A stretch of DNA of 64,000 bases from Brenneria bubanii (GTDB lineage Bacteria > Pseudomonadota > Gammaproteobacteria > Enterobacterales > Enterobacteriaceae), in contig NZ_JAKMAJ010000005.1 in NCBI RefSeq assembly GCF_022378355.1, positions 62,001 through 126,000 on the forward strand. Direction: 5' to 3'. Position 1 is the stretch's first letter. Every line of letters starts with the position of its first letter. A program made the position numbers and the translations under genes. This document shows, piece by piece, positions 63,442 to 64,000 of this stretch. The notes under the pieces are model-generated. The model did no database searches, was not told the origin of the DNA, and saw only the letters and a program-made list of their open reading frames with translations.

Positions 63442-64000
63442 ATGAAACGATGTGGTTGGGTCACCCAGGACGCTTTATATCAGGACTATCACGATAACGA
63501 ATGGGGCAAGCCCTGCACCGATAGCCAAAAGCTGTTTGAACTGCTGTGCCTTGAAGGCCAACAGGCCGGGCTTTCCTGGATTACCGTGCTGAAAAAACGC
63601 GAAAACTACCGCCGATGTTTCCATCAGTTCGATCCGCGCCGCATTGCCCAAATGACGCCGGACGACGTAGACCAACTGATGCAGAACAGCAGCATTATTC
63701 GCCATCGCGGCAAAATCGAAGCCATTATCGCCAATGCCCGAGTCTGGCTGGAAATGGAAAGCCAGGGCGACAGCTTTTCTCATTTCGTCTGGTCGTTTGT
63801 CGGCAATCAGCCGCAGCTTAACCGCCGGGCGACGCTCGCCGAGGTGCCGGCCAAAACCGCTATTTCCGATGCCATGTCCAAGGCATTGAAAAAACGCGGC
63901 TTCAAATTTATCGGCTCCACCATCTGTTACTCGTTTATGCAGGCTGGCGGACTGGTCAACGACCACGTCGTCGACTGCTGCCAGTATCAAGAGCCCATGC
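63442..64000 (+). CDS. tag: DNA-3-methyladenine glycosylase I (partial, runs off the window)
   Basis: Base-excision repair enzyme that removes 3-methyladenine from DNA. The 186 codons visible start MKRCGWVTQDALYQDYHDNE and match E. coli Tag (187 residues) throughout: QQAGLSWITVLKKRENYRRC (~40), IIRHRGKIEAIIANAR (~85), KALKKRGFKFIGSTICYSFM (~137) and LVNDHVVDCC at the end. Cys4, His17 and the His175/Cys179 region form the zinc site. The last residues and the stop lie beyond 64000. Confidence 0.97.
   Translation, partial: MKRCGWVTQDALYQDYHDNEWGKPCTDSQKLFELLCLEGQQAGLSWITVLKKRENYRRCFHQFDPRRIAQMTPDDVDQLMQNSSIIRHRGKIEAIIANARVWLEMESQGDSFSHFVWSFVGNQPQLNRRATLAEVPAKTAISDAMSKALKKRGFKFIGSTICYSFMQAGGLVNDHVVDCCQYQEPM

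Overview
The window looks like a chromosomal stretch of a plant-associated enterobacterium, most likely Pectobacteriaceae (Brenneria/Pectobacterium/Dickeya type). This rests on near-E. coli-like core proteins (Rph, YicC, ArgG, AldB, FdhD, SodA, YibL, MtlADR, YiaF, GlyQS, Tag) combined with large catabolic and transport islands and an ERIC-like interspersed repeat family. The placement is inference from protein similarity recalled without a database search.

Left part (1-16.1 kb): rph (-) and yicC (+) are adjacent divergent genes in many enterobacteria, but here about 14 kb separates them. The insert is a peptide-catabolism island: an enolase-superfamily dipeptide epimerase, wrecked remains of a gsi-type peptide ABC operon, a DmpA-type aminopeptidase, an M55 D-aminopeptidase, an isoaspartyl peptidase, an intact six-gene dpp-type ABC transporter/D-aminopeptidase operon, an M19 dipeptidase and a LysR regulator. 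Almost every enzyme belongs to a family that handles D-residues or isopeptides, so the island probably imports and dismantles D-amino-acid-containing (for example murein-derived) peptides.

Mobile part (16.1-23.4 kb): the 3' end of yicC is present three times as about 80-bp direct repeats (16051, 17129, 20037), the footprint of tandem integrative elements at yicC. Between the repeats lie a lone DUF3916 gene, fragments of a P4-type integrase and of a MobC-like relaxosome protein fused end to end, and a DUF3289/DUF943 pair. A degraded IS3-family element follows, then a SMI1/KNR4 protein. The DNA is visibly AT-rich and the gene content suggests toxin-immunity leftovers.

Middle part (23.5-43.8 kb): an orphan PTS EIIA and an MFS sugar transporter; a LysR regulator divergent from a second dipeptide-type ABC transporter; an amidase; a DUF7661 gene; hydantoinase/5-oxoprolinase subunits A and B; and a PotDABC-type ABC transporter. 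Together they look like an uptake and hydrolysis pathway for amides and cyclic amides such as 5-oxoproline or hydantoins.

Right part (43.8-64 kb): mostly core genes. argG carries tandem ARG boxes; then come a DJ-1/PfpI protein, an acyltransferase-3 protein, aldB, fdhD, sodA with a Fur-like operator, yibL, the mtlADR operon with several CRP-like sites, the yiaF lipoprotein gene, an iron-containing alcohol dehydrogenase, glyQS, a TauE/SafE exporter and tag, whose end runs off the window. No tRNA, rRNA or CRISPR array was seen.
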